Below, in pieces: positions 11,320-24,700 of a stretch of DNA of 64,000 nucleotides. Position numbers and translations under genes: made by a program. Origin of the DNA: Erpobdella octoculata (taxonomy: Eukaryota > Annelida > Clitellata > Hirudinida > Erpobdellidae); the NCBI GenBank assembly GCA_963978895.1, contig OZ022238.1:41236134-41300133 (forward strand), in the 5' to 3' direction. The stretch's first letter is position 1. Each line of letters starts with the position of its first letter. The notes below the pieces were generated by a model. The model saw only the letters and a program-made list of their open reading frames with translations. It was not told where the DNA came from and ran no database searches.

Positions 11320-12310
11320 TTTTTAAAAATTTTGCTCCTGAGGGGAAAAAACTGGAAAACAAGCTTTTTTCTAAAACAATGGATATCTCGAAAACCAAAA
11401 TTGAGGAGATTTTTAAATTTGGTATATAGATACTTTTTGAAAAATAAAAAGATACGTGTTTCATCATTTATTGAAAATTCGGTTTCCCGGACCTCAAATG
11501 TGGGTTGGAAAATTGGGTTATTTGGTTTTTAAAGTAGCTTCTACTCAAAAACTGTTAATGCTACAGGAGTAAAAATTAGTATTTAGTTTCTACTCCAAAA
11601 ATAATGAAATACGTGTTTAAGCATTTTTTGAAAATTTGTTTTCCAGGACTTCAAATGTGGGGTGGAAAATAGGGCTAATTGTCTTTTATAGTAACAGTAA
11701 ATACCACAGATGTAAAAATTATTATTTAGTTTCTTTTCTCAAAATAAAGATATACGTGTTTCACCATTTTTTACAAATTTGGTTTCCCGGACCTCAAATG
11801 TGGGTTGGAAAATTGGGTTATTTGGTTTTTAAAGTAGCTTCTACTCAAAAACTGTTAATGCTACAAAAGTAAAAATTAGTATTTAGTTTCTACTCTAAAA
11901 ATAATGATTATACGGGTTTCACAATATTTTGAAAATTTGGTTTCCAGGACTTCAAATGTGGGGTGGAAAATAGGGTTATTTGGTTTTTAAAGTAACTGCT
12001 ACTCAACAACTGTAATTGCCACAGATGTAAAAATTAATACTTAGTATCTACTCAAAAAAAAGATATAGATGTTTCATCATTTTTTGGGTTATTTGGTTTT
12101 TAAAGTAGCTGCTACTCAAAAACTGTTAATGCTACAGAAGTAAAAATTAGTACTTAGTTTCTACTCCAAAAATAATAAAATACGTGTTTTAGCATTTTTC
12201 GAAAATTTGGTTTCCAGGACCTCAAATGTGGGTGGAAATAAGGGTTATTTGATTTCAAAATAACTGCTACTCACAAACTGTAAGTGCTACAAATGTAAAA
12301 ATTAGTATTT
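11320..12310. repeat. Diverged ~155-bp tandem repeat
   Basis: Five to seven diverged copies of a unit containing TTTCC(C/A)GGACCTCAAATGTG, GGTTATTTGGTTTTTAAAGT and ACTGTTAATGCTACA. Spacing varies and some copies are truncated. Small + strand frames here (for example 11332-11532) are by-products of the repeat. Confidence 0.8.
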
Positions 12311-12329
12311 TGAAGTTTTGTGCCGGTTA

Positions 12330-12705
12330 AAAGTAGCTAAGTCCAGTTTATCATCGGCCGGGCCAAGCCGTTATTTTAGAGTCTTCACACGGGCCAGGCC
12401 AAACCTTAAATCAAAGTGGGACGGGCCGAGGTTTTTCACCAAGTATATAGATATTTTAGTGATTTTAGGGTCTTCAGTTTGGCCGGGCCAAACCTGAGGT
12501 CAAGGTGGGACGGGCCGAAGTTTTTCATCAAGTATATAGAACTTCTAGGCCTGTAAAAATGGACCGGGCCTAATTCAGACAGGCTGTGCCGGGCCAGGAG
12601 TTTGAGTTTTTAAAACGGGCTGGGCTAATTTGTCGACGGGCCGATGGATGCACGGTTCAAACTCTCTAATTTCATGCGAGCGAAGCCGCTACGGGCACTG
12701 CTAGT
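12330..12705 (+). mobile_element. GGGCC-rich Helitron-like end, copy 1
   Basis: Repeated GGGCCGGGCC-type motifs lead into GGATGCACGGTTCAAACTCTC, then GCGAGCGAAGCCGCTACGGG CACTG and CTAG|T at 12701-12704. An inverted copy lies at about 56485-56650. The CTAG-T end is Helitron-like, though a hAT origin for the GGGCC part cannot be excluded. The (TACA)n tract begins 4 bp after CTAG. Confidence 0.55.
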
Positions 12706-12707
12706 AA

Positions 12708-13670
12708 ATACATACATACATACATACATACATACATACATACATACATACATACATACATACATACATACATACATACATACATACATACATACATACA
12801 TACATACATACATACATACATACATACATACATACATACATACATACATACATACATACATACATACATACATACATACATACATACATACATACATACA
12901 TACATACATACATACATACATACATACATACATACATACATACATACATACATACATACATACATACATACATACATACATACATACATACATACATACA
13001 TACATACATACATACATACATACATACATACATACATACATACATACATACATACATACATACATACATACATACATACATACATACATACATACATACA
13101 TACATACATACATACATACATACATACATACATACATACATACATACATACATACATACATACATACATACATACATACATACATACATACATACATACA
13201 TACATACATACATACATACATACATACATACATACATACATACATACATACATACATACATACATACATACATACATACATACATACATACATACATACA
13301 TACATACATACATACATACATACATACATACATACATACATACATACATACATACATACATACATACATACATACATACATACATACATACATACATACA
13401 TACATACATACATACATACATACATACATACATACATACATACATACATACATACATACATACATACATACATACATACATACATACATACATACATACA
13501 TACATACATACATACATACATACATACATACATACATACATACATACATACATACATACATACATACATACATACATACATACATACATACATACATACA
13601 TACATACATACATACATACATACATACATACATACATACATACATACATACATACATACATACATACATA
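12708..13670. repeat. Very long (TACA)n microsatellite
   Basis: About 240 copies of TACA with no interruption visible over 962 bp. Long open frames of repeating Tyr-Ile-His-Thr and Met-Tyr-Val-Cys arise in all phases and are not genes. Confidence 0.98.
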
Positions 13671-13734
13671 AGAAATTATGCATGTAGATGAGTAGAATAA
13701 TTGGCTAATTCACATTTATTTGCAATTCGTTTAT

Positions 13735-13985
13735 TCAGTAAAGGATTTCTTTGATAACAATGTTTTTTGTAAAAATTCTTGAATTTTTCAATAAATCTCC
13801 TAGATATAAGGTATCTTTCACTAAAACTTTTATATTTTTGTGATATCTTCCTCGAGTTAACGCTACATACAGTTGACCATGAGCGAAGACTGGCTCAGGA
13901 AAATATACACCGGCGTGATCAAAAGACTGTCTTTGACTCTTATTAATTGTCATTGCAAAAGCTTATATTACTGGAAATTGTCGCC
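13735..13985 (-). pseudogene. Helitron Pif1-like helicase, C-terminal fragment
   Basis: The - strand reads FPVI-stop-AFAMTINKSQRQSFDHAGVYF and continues with PEPVFAHGQLYVALTRG. This is helicase motif VI of Helitron Pif1-like proteins, whose usual form is AMTINKSQGQTFD...GQLYVALSR. There is an in-frame stop before AFAM and nothing further upstream is readable. In this orientation the fragment is followed by the long microsatellite and the CTAG-bearing Helitron-like end. Confidence 0.75.
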
Positions 13986-13989
13986 GTGC

Positions 13990-15640
13990 CATTTTGAATG
14001 GCATGGCAAATCAATTGTTCGGTTCCAAATCAATTAGAGGCAGGCAAACTTCTTAGCCTTTATTACTTCCTGTAATAATTTCAGCTTTAAAGCAATTTTT
14101 TAAGTAGACTTCTGATTACCAGTCGCGTTCCATTTACAAGCCCTTTCTTAGGTTTAAATTTCGAAGAAGCACCAATTTTTAATTTTAAACTTTTTTATGT
14201 GAGTGTGTGTGTGTGTGTAAAACGGTTGTTTTAGATTCAAAAATTTTAGTTCGTTGAATCAGATAAAGAGGCAAATAAAAGCATTTTGAAATTTTTTTAT
14301 ATTTTTTATCTTTACTTGTTTGTGTCTGCGTTTAATATTAAGTAAAAGTTAATATTTTTGTACACTGTTTTTTTTAATTAATATGTTTTACATGAAAATA
14401 CAACATACTAGTGTATATTGGCATGGTCATTTGAGTTTAAGATTTTCTAGGTTGAATTTAAAAAATGTTTCGCCTTCCCCCCAAGATTTCGCTGAATCGC
14501 GCCTCTGATTAAATGGTAATTAAAGAATCTCAGGTTAGTGTTGTGAAGACACACGTCGTTTAGTTCTACTTCAACTTTAATCCAAATGCATGAAAATATG
14601 TTATTTGGGTTTTTTATTTTTTCCTTTCCCCTTTTTTTCTTTCTTCCCCCTATTTTTTGCCGGGCGAAGCTGCGCCCGTAATATAGAGATAGAAGCCCCT
14701 GTCCACTTTGGATGAAAAAATGAAAAATTGAAAAGTTTCAAGTCAATTAGTCCACTGCACGTGTAAATTAGGTTGCACTGTAAGATGTAGCCGCGTCAAA
14801 GCTAGCCATGCGTGTCCAGATCTCTGTAAATGCGATGGAGAATGTGTGCGCCATAGATATATTATAGTGTGCGCTAACTTCGATTTTCATTGAGCAGTTT
14901 GTAGATTGTTGTTTGATACTTTGTTGTTTATGTTTATATTGATTACAGCTGATAAAATTACTAAATTCAACCGTTACCTGATAGCTACCGACTCCAGCAC
15001 GCACTTATTGATGCAGAGGTCATTTCTCGTTTCGTAGTTCTACTCACTCAAAATGTAATTATTCATCCATTTTTTCTTGTTTTCATTTTTATTTTAAGTT
15101 TATGCAAACCAGCAACAAAACTAGGTATTTGATTTTTTCGCCAGTTTGCTGCGTAATAGAGATCCGTAGGAACGGGACCAAACAAAGTAATTTTTTTCTC
15201 AATTTTCCAGAATGTGGCAAAATCAGGTAATTACAAGCATATTTTTCTGATATTTTGCAGTTTAGCCAACCCACTAAATGGAGTAACGGCGCATAAATAG
15301 CCTGCGCAACTCTGTTTCACAGGCAAATTCTTATAGGTCGATTTTTATAGACTCTGTTTTTAAATTTAAAGTAAACAAAAATAGCAGTTTAAAAAAGTTG
15401 TCTAAAAGTTCGTTTCGGAATGCACTCTATTAATTAGTGACTAATAATTAGTCAGCTGTCTGCCGGTTTGTTTTCGTATAATATATAAATATATAGTTAT
15501 ATTATATACTATTATATAGGTTCATTTTGATTTTTGATTTTGATTGATTTGGATTTCATTGATTGATTGCGGAATTATTTTCTGTTAAGAAAAGTTTAAG
15601 ATTCTTAATAAGTTCTAATAAATATTAGGCAGTCGCACGG
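13990..15640. other. Non-coding region, no gene recognised
   Basis: AT-rich with a short (TG)n at 14203-14218 and a hairpin-forming GCCGGGCGAAGCTGCGCCCG at about 14660, a form often seen near Helitron 3' ends. Small frames at 14768-15004 and 15089-15274 have no recognisable content. Confidence 0.4.
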
Positions 15641-15779
15641 CATGAAATGCGTGCTGTTTGATCTGGGTAATCTTTCCCGTGTGCATTTTCGCCAATGTCC
15701 GACGGTATAAGACAGGAAGATAAATAATGCCACCTGATTGGATTTGAATTAAAAAAGTCACATAATATATGCAAATATA

Positions 15780-16515
15780 GGTAAAGTTTCCCACGGACGG
15801 CCCGTGTGGCGGATTAATACATAATTCTCGGCTATAATTAACTATAAACACGATTAAAAGTAAACACTAGTTTAAAAATTATGATAATTAGTATAAGTAA
15901 TTTATTTAAAATGGGAAAATGTCATATAAAAAAATAAATAATGTAATTATAATTTATGTACGTTTGAGTTTTAAGGAAAAGTTTAAACGAAGGATTTGAA
16001 GGAAAAGTTTAAACGACGCAAATACACAATGTTCGCTTACAAATATTCAAATTTCGACGTTGCTTCGAATAAACTACTTTTTTTAACATTTATTTTTTAG
16101 TTTTTCTTCATTAAAAATTTGAAATTTTGTTTATTTAAAGAAGTTAACTTAGTTTAATAATTTCCAATTTTCTTACTTCTTGCAAACCGTCCCGAGTTAC
16201 CGGGCGGTGAGTTTTAAAATTTTAATGGAATTTTTATTTACAACTGATTGTTTTTTAAATAAAATTTTATTATAAACTAATTTTATTTATTTTGTATTCA
16301 TTTCATTCATACGATCATCGTACCTCACCACTCACAACTACGATGTAAATAGGGCTTGGAAGGGTACTACTTACGTTTTCAAAGTCTCTCAAATTACGAT
16401 AAATGTTTTTTTTTTAAATTAAAATTGGTATTAAATTTGTTTTTTTATGTTATTGTGACAAAATAAAAATAATACGATTATTTTTCGGCACGGGCCGTCC
16501 GTGGGAAACCTTACC
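15780..16515. mobile_element. 736-bp terminal-inverted-repeat element, copy A
   Basis: The ends are matching inverted repeats of ~27 bp. The left starts GGTAAAGTTTCCCACGGACG and the right, read inverted, GGTAAGGTTTCCCACGGACG. The interior is AT-rich and has no coding capacity. It contains CAAACCGTCCCGAGTTACCG. A second copy, split by foldback element B, lies at 18632-20798. Non-autonomous; superfamily not assigned. Confidence 0.85.
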
Positions 16516-17695
16516 AAATAGACAATAGAAAATTCAACTTGTCATTCTGTCAATCAGAGATAACCAATATTTGGAATGAAGTTTTTCCAATCATAGTTAG
16601 CCAAGCCTAGTCAATAAACTGAAACACAAATAAACTATTTTAATTATTAATTGACTGACAAATAATAACTTTTGACAAAAGTTTACCAAATTGAATTTGG
16701 TTTTTTTAGTAACTTAATAATGCAAAAGGCTTCTATTCTAAAAAAAATATATCATTACAAACAGTTATTCTAATCAAAAAAATTATGATACTGTGCAATT
16801 TAACTCATTAGTTGTTTATTTAATGCAGAAATGGCTTAACTAAGTTGTTCATGGAGATAAATAGGACTAGTTGAAACATATCTGAAACTTTCCCCAAGAT
16901 ATTGATAATATATTTTCAACCAAATTCTACTCTGTCAGCATGCTAAGGACAGGCATATGATAAGAGTGCATAGTAACACTGATTTCGTTAAGACCTAAAC
17001 AAACAGACACATAAGCACAACAGAGTGAAAAATTGTGCTTCATTGCTTTGATCCAAAATATTTTTTCAAAGTTCAAACTCTAGCATTATTTGTTTTAATA
17101 AATTCATGAATTGTCTTGAGTTGACAATATTTCAGTATTCAGTGTTGTTTAATTATTTGACTTCCCAGTTATTAGTGCAGAAATAATTGTGTTTTAATTT
17201 TTTATATTGACCTCATAATCAAGAACTGAGATAATAAAGCTGAATAGTTATTCTACTGTTGTTCTCAATTAAAATCAAAGAAATCAATAAAACTGATAAT
17301 TTTTTAATGATTTTTAATCATCTAAATCTAAAATATCATGTTACTCATAGTACATTTGAAGCCTAAAAATGTTGCATTGGTTTAAAAATATCTAAATTTT
17401 TGTTAGTAACTAAAATTTGTTAGTTTTTTCATATGCATGTCAGATTAGCTGAGTTATTTATTTATCTGCAACAGAAACATGACAAAAGGTCTTTAATGTT
17501 ACAGGTCCAACAAGCTTTTATTTGGTGTATATGGCAAAGGCAGTTGTAAAAGAATAATTGTGGAGACAAGCTATATCAAAGACTTTGATTCAAAGTAGAT
17601 ACAAAAATGTGTATGGCCTTTTTTGTCTAAATGGCTCAATATAGAAGCCACATACAAATATTAGAATGATTGTAAGAACTATTATAAGTATCAAT
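16516..17695. other. Non-coding AT-rich region
   Basis: No open frame, RNA or transposon terminus supported. Confidence 0.4.
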
Positions 17696-18330
17696 AAAAA
17701 TAGTATTAAAATAGTATTAAAACAATAGTATTAAAATAGTATTAAAACAATAGTATTAAAATAGTATTAAAACAATAGTATTAAAATAGTATTAGAACAA
17801 TAGTATTAAAATAGTATTAGAACAATAGTATTAAAATAGTATTAAAATAGTATTAAAATAGTAGTAAAATAGTATTAAAATAGTATTAAAATAGTATTAA
17901 AATAGTATTAAAATAGTAATAAAATAGTATTAAAATAGTATTAAAACAGTATTAAAATAGTATTAAAATAGTATTAAAATAGTATTAAAATAGTATTAAA
18001 ACAATAGTATTAAAATAGTATTAAAATAGTATTAAAACAATAGTATTAAAATAGTATTAAAACAATAGTATTAAAATAGTATTAAAATAGTATTAAAACA
18101 ATAGTATTAAGATAGTATTAAAACAATAGTATTAAAACAATAGTATTAAAATAGTATTAAAACAATAGTATTAAAATAGTATTAAAACAATAGTATTAAA
18201 ATAGTATTAAAACAATAGTATTAAAATAGTATTAAAATAGTAGTAAAATAGTATTAAAATAGTAGTAAAATAGTATTAAAATAGTATTAAAATAGTACTA
18301 AAACAATAGTATTAAAATAGTATAAAACAA
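17695..18330. repeat. ATAGTATTAAA minisatellite
   Basis: About 630 bp of tandem AATAGTATTAA units, with a longer variant (ACAATAGTATTAAA) interspersed at irregular intervals. Runs of the short form and of alternating short and long forms suggest expansion by replication slippage and local duplication. Confidence 0.95.
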
Positions 18331-18834
18331 TAATTTTCAGCTGTAAATAACTTATGGCCTACAGTCCATAGATACTACAATCATGTTAATTTTAAATAAA
18401 AATTATTATTAATCATAAAATTATGTAGAGTCGTTTCTAAATAAAAGTGTAAAGGTTAATTTGACCAAAATAAAAAAAATATCAAACGAAAATATTAGCA
18501 AGCTTGAAGAGCATAATGTATGCAAATATGGATAGATATCTATGGTTGTATGTGACCTAGTCATTTAAAACTATCCAATCAGATGATAGTATTTGTCTCC
18601 CCGTCTTATACCGTCGGACATTGGCGAAAATGCGGCCCGTGTCGTGTGGCGAATTAATACATAATTCTCGGCTATAATTAACTATAAACACGATGAAAAG
18701 TAAACACTAGTTTAAAAATTATGATAATTAGTATAAATAATTTATTTAAAATGTCATATAAAAAAATAAATAATGTAATTATAATTTAGAAAAAGTTACA
18801 TAGAAAAAATTTAAACGAAGGAATGGTATGCGGA

Positions 18835-20272
18835 CTTTTCATCAAAGGACGATTCATCAAGGGACTGTTCATCAAGGACTATTCATCAAGGGACTATTCA
18901 TCAAGAGACTATTCATCAAAGGACTATTCATCAAGAGGACGGTTCATCATAAGGACTGTTCATCTAAAGTCTATTCATCAAGAGGACTATTCATCAAATT
19001 TTGAAGCCACTCCTCAACAACCTTTATCAATATATACCCAAGATATTTTCAGCGTAAAATAATTTGATGTATTTTTAAAAGAAAGTTCTTCATCTTTGAT
19101 AAAATAAATTTTAAACATATCAGTAATTTAAAAAAAATAGTGATGGCATCCAGGGTTGTTAAGAGCGGTACTATTGGCTAACAAGATCGTTGATGGCAGC
19201 GCCGCTACATTTTTTAGCTGTTCTCGGCACTATTCGTACCGCTACTTTTATTAAAAAAACAAAATAAGTTTTTATATCAATTAAATGATTTCCAATGTAT
19301 TTAGTTTTTATTTGAAGTATGCATGAAATCTGAGTCTGGTTGATTTATCGACGAGCGTAAGCGTCTCTTTGAAATGACCTTTCCTGACCTCGCTAAAGCG
19401 AGCGTGTTCGTCTCTTTGAAGTGTGGCAGAAGTGGTATACCGGGTGTTAGTGATGTTTTGAGGTGTATGGTATCTGGCTGTTTGAGTGTGTATAAACCTA
19501 CAGTTTGTACGAACAGTTGAAGACAGTTTAAACTTTTTATTCAATTGTTTTTTGCTCGTTTGATCTTAAGATCTTGACGTTATTTTTTGTCCAGTTGTTT
19601 TATTTACTGTATGTGACAAATAAAATTGCTGTATATTACAACCATGTCTTCTACCAACTTGTTGATTGCTCGAGGCATAAGCGTCTTTTAAGCGTAGCCC
19701 CTTGGGGTTAAACGAACGATGCCAGATTTGACATAGCGGGCATGCATGATGCTTTGATGTTTTTGTTGCCTTTGGTGAATGTGTACATATACGGTTTACG
19801 AAAACTGCCAAATTTAGTTTTGCTGGTGCTGTGACCGGGAGCGGGAAAGCGATCGGGAGCGGTAAGGCAACCGGGAGCGGGAGACAAGCGGGAAAAGAGA
19901 GCGACCGGTAGCGTGAGAGCAAGCGAGAAAAACGATCGAAAAACCTCTAAAAACCCCGGGCAATGCCGGTTACCCCGCTAGTTCTTTTATAAAGTATAAA
20001 GTATTTGGATACAAGCACAGTAGCACTGTAAAATTGATATAAATTACTCCACGATTTGGTAACATATTTTGGTTGAAAATAACATCTTAAACAATTTTAT
20101 TAACTTTTTTTGATGAATAGTCCGCTGGATGAATAGACATTAGATGAACAGTCCTTATGATGAACCGTCCTCTTGATGAATAGTCCTTTGATGAATAGTC
20201 CTTTGATGAATAGTCCCTTGATGAATAGTCCTTGATGAACAGTCCTTTGATGAATCGTCCTTTGATGAACAG
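18835..20272. mobile_element. Foldback-type element B (inverted arrays of GGACTATTCATCAAG)
   Basis: The left array at 18835-18998 consists of ~11 copies of a 14-16 bp unit, GGACTATTCATCAAG with variants GGACGATTC and GGACTGTTC. The right array at 20108-20272 is the same unit inverted, and even the order of variants next to the ends agrees. The interior (~1.1 kb) has no intact frame. It carries an arm of family D at about 19840-19981, ending GCCGGTTACCCCGCTAG. The element is nested in element copy B. Confidence 0.8.
19800..19981 (-). mobile_element. Partial arm of foldback family D
   Basis: Repeats of GACCGGGAGCGGGAAAGCG are followed by AAAAACCTCTAAAAACCCCG, GGCAATGCCGG and a CTAG end. This matches the right arm and terminus of element D at 39480-39818. 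Confidence 0.7.
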
Positions 20273-21129
20273 TCCTAGAATCGAAGGAATCGTGTACCGT
20301 GTTATATAAAGTGATTAGCGGGGTTAAACCGTCGACGTTGCTTCGAATAAACTACTTTTTGTTACATTTATTTTTGAGTTTTTCTTCATTAAAAACTTGA
20401 AATTTTGTTTATTTAAAGAAGTTAACTTAATTTAATAATTTCTAATTTTCTTACTTCATGCAAACCGTCCCGAGTTACCGGGCGGTGAGTTTTAAAATTT
20501 TAAATGAATTTTTTTTTATAACTAATAGTTTGTTTTTTAAATAAAATTTTATTATAAACTAATTTTATTTCTTATTTATTCATTTCATTCATACGATCAT
20601 CGTACCTCACCACTCACAACTACGATGTAAATAGTGCTTGGAAGGGTACTACTTACCGTTTTCAAAGTCTCTCAAATTACGATAATTGTTTTTTTTAAAT
20701 TAAATTTGGTATAAAATTTGTTTTTTTTATGTTATTGTAACAAAATAAAAATAATACGACTATTTTTTCGGCACGGGTCGTCCGTAGGAAAGATTACCTT
20801 GATCTGTCCTTATTTTATTAACGCCTTTTTAAAACGTGAAATCTATTGCCCCGGCGGTTCGCGTCACGGATAACTGCTATTTTTAAATACTCACCATCAT
20901 GAATTTTTTAATATGTTATTGCTAGATAGCAATAAGGGCTTTGAAAGAAAGTAAGAATGAATATTTGCTCTATTTACAAAGTTATAGCCTAAAAATGTCA
21001 CACATCACTTATTTTCCATGCAAATATGCTGTAGATCGTGCATAAATGGCCTGCACATTGCATCATATGAAAATCTAATTTTGAAATACTTAGCATCGGC
21101 ATATAGCAATGAAATTATAGCATCTAAAT

Positions 21130-21463
21130 TAAGGCTGTGCCGGTATACCGGTATGAAGGGTGTCGGAACCGGTTTTGAACAATCGGCTTTCAGCACATCA
21201 TGCATACAAGACAAAAGAGTGAAAGACATACAGCAGCAGGATGGGCAGTGCAATTTATCTGTATGCCCATTGTTTGTTACACTTCAATTACGGACATCGG
21301 TTCTTAGCAATAGCATAGCACTAACCGACCGCAGACGTAACACTAACACTATTTCTAGCCATTTTCAGGATTTCGACATTATACTGGTACCGGTAGTATC
21401 GGTTTTTGTCCCGGAAATACCGGTACCGGTACTGGCAAATAAAACCATACCGGCACAGCTCTA
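21130..21463. mobile_element. 334-bp hAT-type MITE with 8-bp target duplication
   Basis: The terminal inverted repeats are TAAGGCTGTGCCGGTAT on the left and TAGAGCTGTGCCGGTAT on the right (inverted). Identical ATCTAAAT flanks lie at 21122-21129 and 21464-21471. Eight-bp duplications are the hAT hallmark. The interior near both ends repeats CCGGTACCGGTA-like motifs, probably subterminal transposase-binding repeats. No transposase is present. Confidence 0.9.
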
Positions 21464-21723
21464 ATCTAAATACATTAAAAGAATATTGGTCTTATATAGG
21501 GCTCATCAAAGAAAGGCTTTTATTACCAATAAAATGCTATAACCATTTATTATATCGATCCAATAAACTCTGAGTTTTTCATTTTCTTATTAACCCCCTT
21601 TTGTCTGCTTATGCCTGCCAAGTCTTTGGCTAGAAATAGGCTGGCAAGTTTAGCCTATGTGTCTCAGCTGTTCAACTACCTAAAATATGATGTGTTAAAT
21701 CTTCATCTCAAGGTTTAAAACAG

Positions 21724-24700
21724 TAGGCACACAAACATGAAGTTGCTACAAATGAAATCTTGGGCTCTTGCTAGAACCAAATTAGGAATATGCGTGGAAG
21801 GTATATGCATGTGAGTATTTGTATATTAATATTATTTTTCAATTTTTTTAAATGAGAAGTATAACCGTGGGCAAACATTTTTTGTTGTCTGGTTTCTAGA
21901 ATACTTTAACAAACTTTTATGTGATTTTAAAATCCTTTACATTAATTTCCAAATTTAGAGCACAGAAATAGCAGCAATCCATGAGATTATTGGCTCCCGT
22001 CATACTAGGATACTTTTTCTAGTTCTTTTAGTCCTCTGTTGCTTTGTACATTTTTTGCAAACAATATGTGGTATACATTTATCTTGGTCTCCCAGTTTGA
22101 CCCTAAAACCAACAGAACAGACTCTTTCAACAAAATCAGTGATGCTCTGTTGTTGACGTACACACACATAAGCATTAATATGGACTTTGACTAACATAGA
22201 AACTTGAATTCTGTGGACATTGACTCACACACAAACTTATAGAAGTATGGGCTTGGACGCAAACCTAATAAGTTCAATAACTTGAAAACCTGACCTGATA
22301 GGTCAAAATGAGGCTTATATTTGAATTAATTTTCTAGACACCAAAAACCTTGTTGAGCGATCTAATCATTAGATTTATGCATGATTGAGATGATTTATAT
22401 TGTGATTTATATAAAAAAATTGCTGGAACAATCATAAAACAAATAGTCATAAATAAAGTCAGTGTTGGAGTCAGTTGCGTTGTGCAATGAGTTAGTTTTT
22501 TTGACGGTCACCACATTAACCACGCTGATTCAGTTCTTATACTTTGGAGTATTTGACTGTCATTATATCTTTTTAAGTAGATGATCAAGATTTAACATGG
22601 AAATTAAAGTATTTTTTTGTTATTTATTATTACCATTATTTACTGATGAAACCTAGTGAAACAGCAAAAATGTTTCATTATAACTGATCAGCTGATGCAC
22701 ATTTTATTGTACGTTTAATTCAGTGGCATGAAAAACACGGTTTTGTGGCACAGTAGCGAGATAGAGGAGAGAATTGATTTCCGACTTCTACAGACGTCAT
22801 CTGGAAGTCGTTACGAGCTGGTTGGACCGATGTCGGAGCGGATCAACGACACGATGAAAAGTATGATCCGTTTCCATTCTTTTACATTTTTTTATTATGA
22901 TTTTTTTTTTATTACATATGTGTTTTAAATTTGTGTTTAGAGTTTCCAGTTTCAACTTTGAGTAAGTTTAAAGATGGGTTTCCAGAAAATTGGAAAAGTT
23001 TGCTTAATAGGTAAGAACATAGTGATTTAAATTATACTTTTTCACATGTACCAGTAGTGTAGATTCAGAAGCTTTTCTAGACATAACCATAGTGTGTTTG
23101 ATTATGATGCAGATGGGAGGACAGTATTTCTATGTCTAGTTATGTTGCTGATGGTGTAACCCACCACCTTTAAGATTTTTTAATTTTTCAATATCTGTAG
23201 ATCTTGCTTATATAAAGTCTAAAACCATGGCTGAAAAATGTTGATAAACTTCAGAAAGCTGCATCAGAAATCAAATCGTAACATTTGAGACACACGCTAG
23301 CCATTGTGTTAACCATTTGGCATACAATGCTTTTTATACTTGCATTATATGAGAGAGCAGTCTTGTTGAATGGGATTTTTTTTTATTTTAGGAAGAAAAG
23401 AAAGCGCAGAAAGACTGAAAGTGATTTAAAGAGTTATAATAAGATGGGTTAGCTTGAAATTTTTTCGTTTTCATAGTAATTTAAAATGCTGTGAAATGTT
23501 ATTTTAAATACTGTGAAAATGAATTTAAATTACTGTGAAAATTAATTTAAACTACTGTGAAAATTAATTTAAACTACTGTGAAAATTAATTTAAACTACT
23601 GTGAAAATTAATTTAAACTACTGTGAAAATTAATTTAAACTACTGTGAAAATTAATTTAAACTACTGTGAAAATTAATTTAAAACACTGTTAAAATGTTA
23701 TATTACCATTGTCTCCAGATGCAATTGATCCAAATAATTTTAAACAAGATAGCCTCATTACTCCCGACAAACCGGCTTGCGTCACATTACCAATTCAGAG
23801 AGTACTGAGAACTTCTGCTTCGAAACAACTATCGATTCGTTTCAGTGATGTTTCTTATGATATGGATCATTTGACTTCTTTCTATGACAACGATGATGAT
23901 GAGACTGGTATGTTATTAAGAAGCAGCACCAAGAAACCTGATAATACTTTCCTGTCGTCCGCTCCGAACCTGCGTTCTCTCGAGTCGTATCGAAGGTCAG
24001 AAGGATTGATTGAAAAAATACCGACGAGACGATCTTTAGACCTTCCTCCACGGAAATGTGGCGCTTCGAATTTAAACACGCGACGGGCATGCTCTGAGAA
24101 GATATTCGTTCGTAGAAATGAAAATTCAAAAAACACGTCGTACAGTGGTTGTTTGCAGGATGGAAAATCTCGGCAGGTTCAAAACGAAGAGCAGTTGAGG
24201 TCTTCATTTAAAAGAAATATTAACCAAATAAGATTGGAACAGCAATATAATGAAGGAGAGCAAGCTGGAAATTTTTCTCAGGGTGCATCTATAAGGAAAC
24301 AATCCCGTTTAGAAAGTGAAGGAGCGACAATGGATGGTTTGGAGAGGAAGATTCTAAGAAATCTTCGGTCTAAAAGGTTTTTATATTCGTTAAAGTTTTT
24401 GGTATGCAAAAGTTGTAATTGAAAAATTTTGTGATTTTCATTTTATGCAGATGCACCAATGCACAAATGTGCAATTAAGGTACTGCACGGGACGATTTTC
24501 TGTGACCCCGATCGTTTCATAGACAAAATTTTCAGGCCCAGCCGGTTTAATTTGGGCTTGGCCCAGCTTGACTTCAAGTTTGACCCTGCTCTTTTGAAAA
24601 CTCTAAAATCAAGGCCCGACCCGTGCACTACTCTAGTGTGGATGTTACAATTCACTAAGCTTCTGCGTCCCGTTATTTTTTTGGAACGATACGATACGAT

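Larger units (their letters stand above)
15665..18640. repeat. Inverted repeat pair around element copy A
   Basis: About 70 bp at 15674-15745 (CGCCAATGTCCGACGGTATA) recurs inverted at about 18571-18636. The right arm abuts the start of element copy B. This may be the outer pair of another element or a composite made by nested insertions. Confidence 0.55.
18632..20798. mobile_element. Terminal-inverted-repeat element, copy B, interrupted by foldback B
   Basis: 18632-18830 matches the left part and 20330-20798 the right part of copy A (CGACGTTGCTTCGAATAAAC; CAAACCGTCCCGAGTTACCG). The right terminus ends ...GGAAAGATTACC. The left terminus has lost its outer bases. Foldback element B sits between the halves. 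Confidence 0.8.

Noticed and set aside
12625..13687. Open frames of 320-350 codons on both strands
   Set aside because: They are translations of a pure TACA/TATG tract, open in all phases and made only of Met-Tyr-Val-Cys or Tyr-Ile-His-Thr. The same applies at 36913-37144, 49477-50216 and 55285-55692.
18835..18998. CRISPR-like regularly repeated array
   Set aside because: Units are contiguous 14-16 bp repeats with no spacers, in an animal genome, and mirrored at 20108-20272.
24443..24476. Extra KNL2-like exon after the long exon (TTTTATGCAG acceptor, GTACTG donor)
   Set aside because: In the phase required it reads a stop after nine codons, whereas the exon at 26878 joins in phase and stays open to a good donor.
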